Of a stretch of 64,000 bases of DNA, positions 43,425 to 51,977 are shown in pieces. Every line of letters starts with the position of its first letter. Positions within the stretch are counted from its first letter, which is position 1. This DNA comes from JABDLO01 sp041749255 (GTDB lineage Bacteria; Bacteroidota; Bacteroidia; Chitinophagales; Saprospiraceae): positions 62,001-126,000 of the forward strand of contig JBGTBR010000007.1 in NCBI GenBank assembly GCA_041749255.1, read 5' to 3'. The translations under genes and the position numbers were made by a program. The notes below the pieces were generated by a model that did no database searches, had not been told where the DNA came from, and saw only the letters and a list, made by a program, of their open reading frames with translations.

Positions 43425-44441
43425 ATGACTACCCTCATCTCCCTTCTGTCAGACCAAACCCTGCCTAATGTATTGTTCATTGAGGCGGTAAAAACCACAG
43501 TCGAAACCTATATTTTTATGAGTACCCGCCGTATGGAGAGGGAAAAAAAGATGGATATAATCATCAACACATGTCAACTGACAGAAGCACAATGCAAATC
43601 CATAGAGGTAGAACCTGAGCACTATGATGCCATCATAAAATCCTTGGAAGCAGAATCCTGGAATCAAACGTCTCAATATCTGATACACATCACCGGAGGA
43701 ACCAAAATGATGGCACTGGCGGTAAAAGATTTTTTCAAACCCCTGCCCCAGTCCGATGTGTACTACATTCCGATAGGACACCAAAAGGCATACTCTCTTA
43801 CTCATAATGACAAGTCGATTCAACTGCCCCAAATCCATTTGAATCAGTACCTTTCAGCACATGGATATTCATTCATCCATAATAACAGGCCGGAACAAGA
43901 CCATACAACTGCCCATCGATTATTTGAAAAAGTTCTGACAAAAGGACACCCGGCCAAAGTAGATGAAATTATGCACCGGGTGAAACCGGAATATGGCGAA
44001 AAGGATAAAAGATGGTATTCCGGAGAATGGTTTGAGGAATGGCTATATGAAAAAATGAAAGCCATACTCAAAATCCCGGACGATGATATAGCCATGAAGG
44101 TCAAAATCAAAAGCCACAGATCCGAAACTGCCACAGAAAGCGACAATGAGTTTGATGTAATGTTTGTGAAAAATAACAAACTGTACATTGTAGAAGCCAA
44201 AGTGTATTCGCGATTCCGCCTATCGGCAACCTTTATCACCAGCCCTATGTACAAAATCGCATCCCAACAAACTGTGTTGGGTCTTCATGCACATTCCATC
44301 GTCGTCATTTTGTCGCCATTGTGGGAAAATAAATCCAGAACCCAACGAATCAACGACCTCAAAAGAGTGCTGAGAATCCACCAGGTTTGGGACTTACATG
44401 ATTTGAGAGATTATATAAGACTGATTGAGTATTTGATATGA
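43425..44441 (+). CDS. Card1/Can2-like CARF nuclease (DUF1887)
   Basis: A 338-residue protein. Residues 1-150 are a CARF domain with the DUF1887 landmark HITGGTKMMALAV (GGTK at 91-94), which binds cyclic oligoadenylate. Residues 195-338 are a PD-(D/E)XK nuclease: SGEWFEEWLYEKM, then EFDVMF with catalytic Asp244, and YIVEAKVY with Glu257 and Lys259. Card1/Can2 enzymes cut single-stranded DNA and RNA, or nick supercoiled DNA, when the signal is bound. It acts downstream of Cas10 and is one of two effectors here. Confidence 0.88.
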   Translation: MTTLISLLSDQTLPNVLFIEAVKTTVETYIFMSTRRMEREKKMDIIINTCQLTEAQCKSIEVEPEHYDAIIKSLEAESWNQTSQYLIHITGGTKMMALAVKDFFKPLPQSDVYYIPIGHQKAYSLTHNDKSIQLPQIHLNQYLSAHGYSFIHNNRPEQDHTTAHRLFEKVLTKGHPAKVDEIMHRVKPEYGEKDKRWYSGEWFEEWLYEKMKAILKIPDDDIAMKVKIKSHRSETATESDNEFDVMFVKNNKLYIVEAKVYSRFRLSATFITSPMYKIASQQTVLGLHAHSIVVILSPLWENKSRTQRINDLKRVLRIHQVWDLHDLRDYIRLIEYLI

Positions 44442-44590
44442 ATAGAAACCTCAAAGAATGATTCTGTTAATCGTAAAGCATTGACATATAAAAGTTAAAA
44501 CAAGTTACCAACCTGGAAGTGGTGTGGGGATGAAATTGAATTACACACTCTTGTATGAGTAAGAGTGAAAATTATAAAAATATCGAAGTT

Positions 44591-45928
44591 ATGGCTAGAA
44601 AAGTATTTATATCGTTTTTGGGATTTACAAATTATACACCTATTCATTATTCGATCGAAGCCCATGGAACAAGTAACACAACAGAGAAAATTAGATTTGT
44701 TCAAGAAGCAACCCTATCTTACTTAAAGCCCAATCTGCATGTTACTTCGGCTATTAAGTTTTTTGTAACAAGTGGTGCGCTTATAAACTGGAATGACGGA
44801 TTTCATAAAAAATCATGTTCCGACGAAACTGAATGGCATGAAGGTCTGGATTCCAGGCTGAAAAGTATTAACCTTCCAAATTTGCATGAAAAAATAGATA
44901 TACCTGATGGTAAAAATCAAAATGAAATATGGGAAATTTTTGAAATTGTATATAACCAATTGGAAAAAGGGGATGAGCTTTATTTTGATATAACACACTC
45001 ATTTCGCACATTGCCAATGTTGAATATGGTTCTGATAAGTTATGCCAAACTTCTTAAAAATATCACGGTCAAGGGAATATTCTACGGGGCATTCGAAGCG
45101 AAGTATGATAATAATGGACAATTATTGGCACCCATATGGGACTTGACGGCATTCTCTGAATTACAGGATTGGACCAGTGCAGTGGATGGTTTTATAAAAT
45201 ATGGTAACTCTGATGCATTAGCGGAAATAAGTAGAGATAAAATTAAACCTCTATTGGCAAATACATCAGGAGATACGGTTGAAATTGAACTTGCCAGAAA
45301 AACAAACTTACTTGCAAAGTCTCTGCTTAAAGTTACTGATGTTCTTCAAACCAACAGAGGCAAAGATCTTTTTGAAGGTGCAATCTTCGAAACACTTAAT
45401 AGTAATATAGACCAGGTGCATAATGAGAATATTTTTCCTCCATTAAAACCAATTCTTAAACAAGTTACATCCAAAACTGAAAAATTTTCTCAGAAAGCAT
45501 CATGGAAAAACGGTTTTGAGGCTGTTAATTGGTGCATAGAACACAAACTAATCCAACAAGGTTATACAATGCTTCTTGAAAGTGTAATAACCTATTTGTG
45601 TGAAAAATTTCAATTTGATTATACCAATGAAAAAGATAGGGAAAACAAAGTTAAAGCGGCTATTTTTATAGTTAATAACGGAATACTGGATAATGAACAT
45701 ATGTGGTCTTCAGGAGCTAAAGAAAATGCACCTGTTGTTCGTAATATTATTTTAAAGTTGAATCCTGAATTTTGTGGTCGCTTTGTAAGTTTATCTACAA
45801 AAAGAAATGACATTAACCACGCCGGATTTGTAAAGACCGAATCACCCCAAAATCTCGTTAATAAACTGAAAGATGATTTTTCTTTCTTTTATGAATACAT
45901 AATGAATCAACAAAATGAAACCTCCTAA
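44591..45928 (+). CDS. CARF-HEPN RNase (Csx1/Csx2-like, DxTHG family)
   Basis: A 445-residue protein starting at ATG 44591 (MARKVFISFLGFTNYTP); an in-frame ATG at 44555 would add 12 residues. The CARF part has the signature DITHSFRTLPMLNM (Asp133, Thr135, His136), close to the DxTHG motif of TIGR02221/TIGR02549, and GIFYGAFEA. The C-terminal half is a HEPN domain with the RNase motif R405-N-D-I-N-H410 (KRNDINHAGF). It should bind cyclic oligoadenylate and cut RNA without sequence preference. The end overlaps the following nucleotidyltransferase gene by 14 bases. Confidence 0.87.
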   Translation: MARKVFISFLGFTNYTPIHYSIEAHGTSNTTEKIRFVQEATLSYLKPNLHVTSAIKFFVTSGALINWNDGFHKKSCSDETEWHEGLDSRLKSINLPNLHEKIDIPDGKNQNEIWEIFEIVYNQLEKGDELYFDITHSFRTLPMLNMVLISYAKLLKNITVKGIFYGAFEAKYDNNGQLLAPIWDLTAFSELQDWTSAVDGFIKYGNSDALAEISRDKIKPLLANTSGDTVEIELARKTNLLAKSLLKVTDVLQTNRGKDLFEGAIFETLNSNIDQVHNENIFPPLKPILKQVTSKTEKFSQKASWKNGFEAVNWCIEHKLIQQGYTMLLESVITYLCEKFQFDYTNEKDRENKVKAAIFIVNNGILDNEHMWSSGAKENAPVVRNIILKLNPEFCGRFVSLSTKRNDINHAGFVKTESPQNLVNKLKDDFSFFYEYIMNQQNETS

Positions 45929-46238
45929 TCCAGCCTTATTCCACGGAAAGGAAAAAGAAATTGAAGCATTATTGCTTAAGCACAAGGTTAAAACACTTCA
46001 CGCTTTCGGCTCAGTGTTTTCAGATGATTTCAATGAGTGCAGCGATATTGATCTGTTGGTAGAATTCTCACCCATGCCCATGGAAGAATACGCCGATAAT
46101 TATTTTGATCTCTTAGAGGCACTTGAAAAAATATGTCAAAGAAACGTCGATCTTGTCACTCTGCCCAGTGTTCGCAATCCCTATTTCAAACAAGAAATGG
46201 ATAAAACAAAACAATTGATCTTTGAAAACAAACCTTGA
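45915..46238 (+). CDS. mntA: MntA-type nucleotidyltransferase antitoxin
   Basis: A 107-residue minimal nucleotidyltransferase with the exact motif GSx10DxD: Gly32-Ser33 and Asp44-Ile-Asp46 in GSVFSDDFNECSDIDLLVEF. In MNT-HEPN pairs this protein adds AMP groups to a tyrosine of the partner and so silences it. The gene starts within the CARF-HEPN gene and is followed four bases later by the HEPN gene, so all three should be co-translated. The neighbouring HEPN protein matches the expected partner. Confidence 0.87.
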   Translation: MKPPNPALFHGKEKEIEALLLKHKVKTLHAFGSVFSDDFNECSDIDLLVEFSPMPMEEYADNYFDLLEALEKICQRNVDLVTLPSVRNPYFKQEMDKTKQLIFENKP

Positions 46239-46242
46239 ATTT

Positions 46243-46581
46243 ATGGGCCTAAAAGAATTAAAATATCTAACAGATATTCTGGAAGCCATAGAACATATTG
46301 AAGTATTTACTTCAGATATCCATTCGTTCCATAATTACGAAAAGGATCTTTTAATACAGCGTGCCGTTGAAAGAGAGATTGGCATTATAGGAGAAGCTGC
46401 AAAACAACTTTATAAAATTAATTCATCATTCGAATTACAAAATGCGCATCGAATCATAGCAACCCGAAACAGGATAATCCATGGATATGATAAAGTAGAT
46501 CACGGCATTATTTGGGGTATTTTGAAAATCCATTTACCTCTTCTTAAGAATGAAATTATTCTATTATTGCCTGGAAAATAA
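46243..46581 (+). CDS. hepT: HepT-type HEPN toxin (DUF86)
   Basis: A 112-residue protein from the ATG at 46243; a TTG at 46222 lies inside mntA. It has the catalytic and modifiable motif RX4HXY: Arg75, His80 and Tyr82 in RNRIIHGYD. HepT proteins are RNases held off by AMPylation of that Tyr. The helices before it (AVEREIGIIGEAAKQLYKIN) are typical of DUF86. It forms a pair with the upstream MntA. The next gene starts 13 bases after its stop. Confidence 0.88.
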   Translation: MGLKELKYLTDILEAIEHIEVFTSDIHSFHNYEKDLLIQRAVEREIGIIGEAAKQLYKINSSFELQNAHRIIATRNRIIHGYDKVDHGIIWGILKIHLPLLKNEIILLLPGK

Positions 46582-46594
46582 TAATTCGATCATA

Positions 46595-46954
46595 ATGCTC
46601 CTCAACCTTTCCAATCATCCCAGTACACAATGGTCTCCAGAACAAAGAGAAGCGGCAGAACAACAGTTTGGCCGTATTAAGGATTTAACTTTTCCTGCCA
46701 TCGATCCACAGTGGCACCTGGATCGTGTCAGACTTGAGGCAGAAAAGTACTACATTCAAATTCGAAAGGAAGCATCTTTGCAAGTCATCACGGTTCACCT
46801 GATGGGAGAAATGACCTTTTGTTTTCAGCTGCTGGAAATGCTGCAAGAAGCCGGAATACCTACAGTAGCCAGCACGACACAACGTATTGTTACGGAAAAG
46901 GAGGGATTGAAAACAGTGCGTTTCGAATTTGCAGGTTTCAGAGCGTATTTTTAA
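46595..46954 (+). CDS. Small CRISPR-linked protein of unknown family (possible Rossmann/CARF-like fold)
   Basis: A 119-residue protein from the ATG at 46595 (MLLNLSNHPSTQWSPEQREA). It has alternating beta strands and helices: IKDLTFPAIDP, LQVITVHLMGEMTFCFQLLE, MLQEAGIPTVASTTQRIVTE and VRFEFAGFRAYF. The strand-loop-helix VITVHLMGEMTFCFQLLEML followed by AGIPTVASTT suggests a Rossmann-like domain. The N-terminal 110 residues resemble the start of the helicase gene at 47154. I cannot assign the family. A role in sensing or degrading the CRISPR signal is conceivable, but no catalytic motif supports it. It is co-oriented with and close to hepT. Confidence 0.6.
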   Translation: MLLNLSNHPSTQWSPEQREAAEQQFGRIKDLTFPAIDPQWHLDRVRLEAEKYYIQIRKEASLQVITVHLMGEMTFCFQLLEMLQEAGIPTVASTTQRIVTEKEGLKTVRFEFAGFRAYF

Positions 46955-47153
46955 ACTCCGTTATAAAATATGTAAAATGCAGAGAAAGAAATCTACAAAA
47001 TAATTTCCTTCCTTTTGCAAAGTATATCTTCGGAATGCCAGACAATACTTATAGAATTTGGTCGAATATGGAGATAGATTTATCCTGAACATTTTTAAAA
47101 CCTGTAAGGATAAAATTGATATCTTTCGACTATGTAGCAAATGAATTCAAAAT

Positions 47154-48996
47154 ATGCTGTTGAATATCTCCAATGAAGAATTTAAGGGGTGGAATCCATT
47201 ACTGAAAGAAAAGGCTCTTGAGCTGTACGGACAGGTCACTGATATCCCTATACCCTCCGTTCCTCCGGATAGTACGTATACAGATATCCGGCAGATGGCA
47301 TTGTCGTTTTATCAAACGCTGGCTCAAAATGAACCCGTTGCCGTATTGGCCTCCGGTGGACACCCCGTTTTTCTTTATTTTCTGCTACGCGTACTGGAGT
47401 ATAAAGGCGTTCCTTGTATTACTCCTGTATTTACATTAAATGCCAAAATTCCGGTACTTGTCAGCCACGCCATGGATTTTCATGGATTTATGCACTACTA
47501 TGTTACCAATCAACAAAAGACCATACCGAATCAACCCAATACATACGAGGTAAAGAAAAAATCAGAAAGCCCCAACCCTACACAAATAGAACTCACCGAG
47601 AACCAAAAGAAAGTTTTAAAAGAGATCATCCACTTTATTGAAGACGATACCCAAAGCAAGATATTTATCCTCCACGGATATGCTGGTACAGGTAAGACAA
47701 CGCTCATAAAAAACCTGACTGCACATCTCACGGCGAAGGAAAAGACTGTAGAATTGTTGGCAACTACCGGCAGAGCTGCCAGCATCCTGTCCCAGAAAAC
47801 CAACCATGCTGCCCGAACAGTACACTCCGCTATATATACATACGGAGGCATACGAGAAGTGGAAGAAAGTGGCAAAGATGCATGGAAATCGGATTCAGGA
47901 CAGCTATTCCTGTCATTCATGCCGAAAGGAGTATCGGAAAAACAAGGCCAGGTCATTGTGGTCGATGAGGCATCCATGATTAGTCATTTGCCTGAAAAGA
48001 ATGATAATCCGGCTCAATATGGCTCTGGAGCTGTTCTTCATGACCTGCTGCATCAATTTCAAAATTCCAAAATCATAATGGTAGGCGATCATTGCCAGTT
48101 GCCTCCTGTTTCCAGTGAACCATTTTCTGCCGCATTGAGTAAAAAATACCTTGAAAATGTATTCGATGTAAAAGTCAGAGAGGGCTGGCTTCGCGAAATA
48201 CACCGCCAATCTCAGGAACCGGGCAATCCTATTATTCAAATCGCATCCAACTTTCGCCATCTTATAGAAAACCGCTCCCCTGTGAAAGATTTCAGATTGC
48301 CACCATCTCTGCCGCCGGCCTATAAAATACTTTCAACCAACGAAATGATCAGATTATATACAACAGCATTGAAACAAGGACGATTTCAGGAGCAAATTCT
48401 CATCGTTAATTCTAACAAGTTTGCTTTTAAATTCAATATGGACATCAAAAAGGAATTGAAGTACTATCCTCAAAGAGGGAGATCTCTTACAGGTAGTTCA
48501 AAACACGACCCTGGCTGATTTGAATAACGGTGATTTTATAATTGTAAAGAAAATCAGAGGCCGTGAAATCCATAATTCCTTCCGGTATGTTCATGCTGAT
48601 GTCGCTCGACTGGATAAAGACGAAAATATGGACATTTGGCTTTTTGATGATTTACTGCATAATGATCTGGCTAATTTCAATAGCTCTCATCACAAACGAA
48701 TGTTGATTGATTTCGACATCCGCATGCGTAATAAAGGCATAAAAAGGAGTACCAAACAATACGATCAGGCCATGCACAGGGATAAATACCTCAATGCCTT
48801 GCGCGTAAAATTTGGTTATGCCATCACCTGCCACAAATCACAGGGTGGAGAATGGGATCATGTATACCTTTATCTGACAAAAAGCCTTAAAATTATGAAT
48901 GCTGAACAAATCCAAAGATGGTTGTACACTGCCGTGACCCGGGCTAAGGAAAGCCTTACCATCAATCCCGGTGAATGGTCCGAACCCATTCTTTAA
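47154..48996 (+). CDS. RecD-like SF1 helicase with N-terminal domain like the 46595 protein (frameshifted)
   Basis: Two overlapping frames make one protein of about 614 residues. Residues 1-120 (MLLNISNEEFKGWNPLLKEK...) resemble the small protein at 46595-46954. The helicase follows, with Walker A GYAGTGKTT (about 176-184), DEAS (Asp271-Glu272), GDHCQLPPVSSEP, EIHRQSQEP and, in the second frame, ITCHKSQGGEWDHVYLYLTK and QRWLYTAVTRAKESL. The switch is at 48478-48481. Frame 1 reads ...YYPQRG, then one extra base (the A in GGGAGATC), then frame 2 reads DLLQVVQNTTLADLNNGDF. Left as it is, frame 1 ends at 48518 after 454 residues and loses motifs V and VI. The cause may be a real mutation, sequencing error or programmed frameshift. 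Confidence 0.85.
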
Positions 48997-49213
48997 TCGG
49001 GTAAAATGCATACATATGGGAGATGGCATGCCTTCATTAAATGTTGTATTTGACCATACAGCATTTTCCACCCCTCCTCTGAATGGAAGAAAGGTTCTCC
49101 TTTCCATCACTTTCTTTCCCATCGAACAGGTTTTTTAAAAACCATAGAGTAGCATGCAAAGGGATTGCACTCTTCTACATTACTTTGCAGCTTCACTAAA
49201 ACCATTAAATGCT

Positions 49214-49627
49214 ATGTCAAAAACCGTTTTCCTGTCGGGTGTTTTCCTGATTGTCGTATTCTGCAACAGTTGCAGCGACAGTACTTGTAAAGATGTACAT
49301 GCTCTCAATCTGGGCATAGATGATGAATGCAGTTACAGCCGGGCTGCATTTTACATAACCAGCAGCACGTATATTGACCGTTTCTTCAACATTTATTTTG
49401 TCGATCGGGTAGAGATTAAAGTCAATGGCAGCTCTTTGGGTGATTTATCCAAAGTAGGTCGACCCAACAATTGTTCAACGGCCGGTAATATCCATTATCA
49501 GTTTACCCAGGGTGGCCCTGTAGACTGGAGTAGCGACGTATACCTAACCAATGGTCAGGTGGTCACTTTTTCAGGCACTGCTGAACCCTCTCCATCAAAT
49601 CCCTGTGTGCTGATCAAAGTGGATTAA
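49214..49627 (+). CDS. Hypothetical lipoprotein
   Basis: A 137-residue protein from the ATG at 49214: MSKTVFLSGVFLIVVFCNSC, lipobox Cys at about residue 20. An upstream ATG at 49154 would add a non-signal-like stretch. The mature part has five further cysteines and is beta-rich (RVEIKVNGSSLGDLSKVGRP, YQFTQGGPVDWSSDVYLTNG). The end (FSGTAEPSPSNPCVLIKVD) carries a Cys that may pair with one near the front. No family is recognised. A strong terminator follows 30 bases after the stop. It is probably an ordinary cell-envelope gene, not part of the CRISPR system. Confidence 0.65.
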   Translation: MSKTVFLSGVFLIVVFCNSCSDSTCKDVHALNLGIDDECSYSRAAFYITSSTYIDRFFNIYFVDRVEIKVNGSSLGDLSKVGRPNNCSTAGNIHYQFTQGGPVDWSSDVYLTNGQVVTFSGTAEPSPSNPCVLIKVD

Positions 49628-49656
49628 AGCCTTTTACAAACCGCCTGGCTGCAATG

Positions 49657-49692
49657 AACCGGTCAGCGAAAGCTGTTCCGGTTTATTTTTTT
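49657..49692 (+). terminator. Rho-independent terminator
   Basis: A hairpin of AACCGG (49657-49662), CAGC, a GAAA tetraloop, GCTG and CCGGTT (49678-49683), followed by TATTTTTTTAAT. It ends the lipoprotein gene and faces the convergent WYL gene. Confidence 0.8.
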
Positions 49693-49714
49693 AATAGATA
49701 TAACAAAGAACAAC

Positions 49715-50725
49715 TCATTCCTTATATCGCTCAGCGGTCTTTATTGCGAGATCTTTCATCTTTTCTACTACATCAGGAGGAGATAAAACTTTCAGATCCG
49801 CTCCAAAAGACAGGAAGCGATGGAGAATTTCATAATTGAGCCCCACATCGACCGCATACACAGTTACATCACTTTTGGCTTCAACAAGCATTTGCGTAGG
49901 ATGTATGGGTTTTGTTTGTATATATTTTGATAAAAGTGGCCTCACTTCAAAAGTAATACGACAAGGAGGTGAGTCTTCCAGAACGGTGATACCATATACA
50001 TTTTTAAAATATTCATTGTGATCTATCTTTCGATCTATTTGATACGGCTGCAAAGAAATTTGCATACGGGTAATGCGATCCATTGCAGGATTGATAATTC
50101 TTTCTTCCCGATGATCCCAACCCACCACATACCAGCGATTATTGTACTCCTTAATAAAAAAAGGGGATATGGTAATATGGCGGGCATCGTCCTGAAAAGG
50201 CTCGTAATAAAGTGTTATGGCCGACTCTTTCCTAATCGCCTGATAGATTTGATCCAACCAAAACTGGCCGGGTTCATTGGGTGAATGCTCAAGATAAATA
50301 CGAGGCTCGGTAAGGCGGTTGACTTCCAGATTTAATGATTCTTCCAGCTTGTCCATGGCATTCCGTATATCAAACAATCTTTCATTTTGAGTTACCTGCC
50401 TGACCATGGCCAGGGCATCGTAAAACTCCTGGAGCAAATTTTGCTGGAGCGGAACATGATGTATGGAAAACCGGGGTTGTGTATAATAATACTTTCTTTC
50501 CTTACCGTACTCTATAGGTGCAGTAAAACCCAGTTTACCTGATTTCATAAGTTCTATATCGTAAAGAATGGTTCTCCGGCTGGGTTTTTTGCGTATGCCC
50601 ATCTCTTCATAAAAATATACACATACAGCTTCTCTCAATTCCTCGACTCCATACTGCCGCTCTTTACTCCGTAAACACTGATCGATTACGTGGTAGCGAA
50701 GCATTGCCTTTAAGTTCTGAGCCAT
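49715..50725 (-). CDS. WYL-domain transcriptional regulator
   Basis: A 336-residue regulator: N-terminal winged helix (YGVEELREAVCVYFYEEMGI, KPSRRTILYDIELMKS), then the WYL domain (ESAITLYYEPFQDDARHITI, SPFFIKEYNNRWYVVGWDHR, INPAMDRITRM) and a C-terminal WCX-like part (LNYEILHRFLSFGADLKVLS). WYL proteins bind nucleic-acid or nucleotide ligands and often control CRISPR and other defence loci. It is divergent from the cas1 operon, which it probably represses or activates through the 263-base region between them. Confidence 0.88.
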   Translation of the reverse strand: MAQNLKAMLRYHVIDQCLRSKERQYGVEELREAVCVYFYEEMGIRKKPSRRTILYDIELMKSGKLGFTAPIEYGKERKYYYTQPRFSIHHVPLQQNLLQEFYDALAMVRQVTQNERLFDIRNAMDKLEESLNLEVNRLTEPRIYLEHSPNEPGQFWLDQIYQAIRKESAITLYYEPFQDDARHITISPFFIKEYNNRWYVVGWDHREERIINPAMDRITRMQISLQPYQIDRKIDHNEYFKNVYGITVLEDSPPCRITFEVRPLLSKYIQTKPIHPTQMLVEAKSDVTVYAVDVGLNYEILHRFLSFGADLKVLSPPDVVEKMKDLAIKTAERYKE

Positions 50726-50988
50726 TTATCTGAAAGTTCATTGTTGTTAATCCATTAATATCATTGCTGTCTTCATAAATTGCACGCCTACATTTTTCAT
50801 CATTTTGGTTTCCCATCCTTATCTGTTTGCGTATAATTCCGGGCTGAAGTTTAATTCAATAGACGCTTTTACAACGGTTACGGGTATATTTTTTATTAAT
50901 CTTAATCAAAAAATGAAATTACATAGTACAGTGCAAAAATATTGCATGTTTAAAAATACATTTAATGTTTTTAATCCCAAAACAAAGC
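50726..50988. other. WYL-cas1 divergent intergenic region
   Basis: A 263-base region that must hold the promoters of both the WYL gene and the adaptation operon. AT-rich near 50880-50970. No perfect palindrome was seen. Confidence 0.4.
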
Positions 50989-51966
50989 ATGCGAATTTTT
51001 ATCAATACCTATGGCACGTCCCTTAAAATTCAGGACGGATTGCTCTCTGTAAAAAATGAGGATAAGATCAACCGGGTACCTGTTGGGAAAATAAAAACAC
51101 TGTACCTGACCAAGGGCATATATTTAAGTTCTGACGTTATCTACGCTTGCCTTGAGCATGGTATAGATCTAATGATCACCGAAAGAAACGGACAGCCTGT
51201 TGGGAGAATCTGGAACAATCGTTTTGGCTCCATCTCTACCATAAGGAAAAAGCAAATAGACTTTGCTTCGGGTAGTGGAGTTACACCATGGGTCATTGAT
51301 CAATTATCGGAAAAAATGAAGAATCAGGCTGAATTGCTCTTGTGCCTGCTTTCGCTGGATGAGCCCTATGAACAAATGATCCACGATACCTGTGCACAAA
51401 TTAAAAAGCTGATCAGGAAGCTGGAAATGTCCAAAGACGATTCGATCACAGAAGCAGCACCCCGATTGAGAGCGATGGAAGGTCAGGTAGCCAGGATTTA
51501 TTTTACCTGTGTCAATAAGCATTTGCCTTACCGGTTTCAGTTCAGCGGCAGGAGTCGCCACCCGGCCACTGACATGATCAATGCCATGCTCAACTACACC
51601 TATGGCATTCTGTATGGACACATAGAAAGTGCATTAATCCGGGCAGGTCTGGATCCATTTATCGGCTTTTTCCATCGCGACGAATACAACCGGCCGGTAC
51701 TTACTTACGATGTGATCGAACCCTTCCGTCCCTGGGCGGACTGGGTGGTATTTCACCTTGCCATCAATGAAGTCCTTGATGACAGTCATTTTGAAAACGA
51801 CAAAGGAAGTTACTGGTTGTACGGAGATGCCAAGCGTTACCTTATCCAGCATTTTACAGATTTTTTTGATGAGGTCATTGAATATAAAAATAAAAGACTG
51901 ACCCGGTTAAATCACATTGACCGAACTGCCCAGGAGCTGGCGCAGACGGTTCAAAGATTTGAATAA
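50989..51966 (+). CDS. cas1: Cas1 integrase
   Basis: A 325-residue Cas1 starting at MRIFINTYGTSLKIQDGLLS; an ATG at 50965 would add eight residues. The catalytic metal-binding set is present: Glu164 in MEGQVARIYF, His229 in GFFHRDEYNRP and Glu244 in YDVIEPFRPW. The N-terminal beta domain (VGKIKTLYLTKGIYLSSDVI, HGIDLMITERNGQPVGRIW) is normal. It joins new spacers to the leader end of the array together with Cas2. It is a stand-alone Cas1 (no fused reverse transcriptase). The next gene begins 11 bases later. Confidence 0.95.
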   Translation: MRIFINTYGTSLKIQDGLLSVKNEDKINRVPVGKIKTLYLTKGIYLSSDVIYACLEHGIDLMITERNGQPVGRIWNNRFGSISTIRKKQIDFASGSGVTPWVIDQLSEKMKNQAELLLCLLSLDEPYEQMIHDTCAQIKKLIRKLEMSKDDSITEAAPRLRAMEGQVARIYFTCVNKHLPYRFQFSGRSRHPATDMINAMLNYTYGILYGHIESALIRAGLDPFIGFFHRDEYNRPVLTYDVIEPFRPWADWVVFHLAINEVLDDSHFENDKGSYWLYGDAKRYLIQHFTDFFDEVIEYKNKRLTRLNHIDRTAQELAQTVQRFE

Positions 51967-51977
51967 AAGGCATAAGC

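Noticed and set aside
44842..44998. Possible tRNA or structured RNA in the CRISPR effector region
   Set aside because: No cloverleaf arms or TTCRANNC box. The stretch is ordinary coding sequence.
50805..51026. 73-codon frame between the WYL gene and cas1
   Set aside because: It overlaps the cas1 start in another frame and has no features. The region is the regulatory gap.
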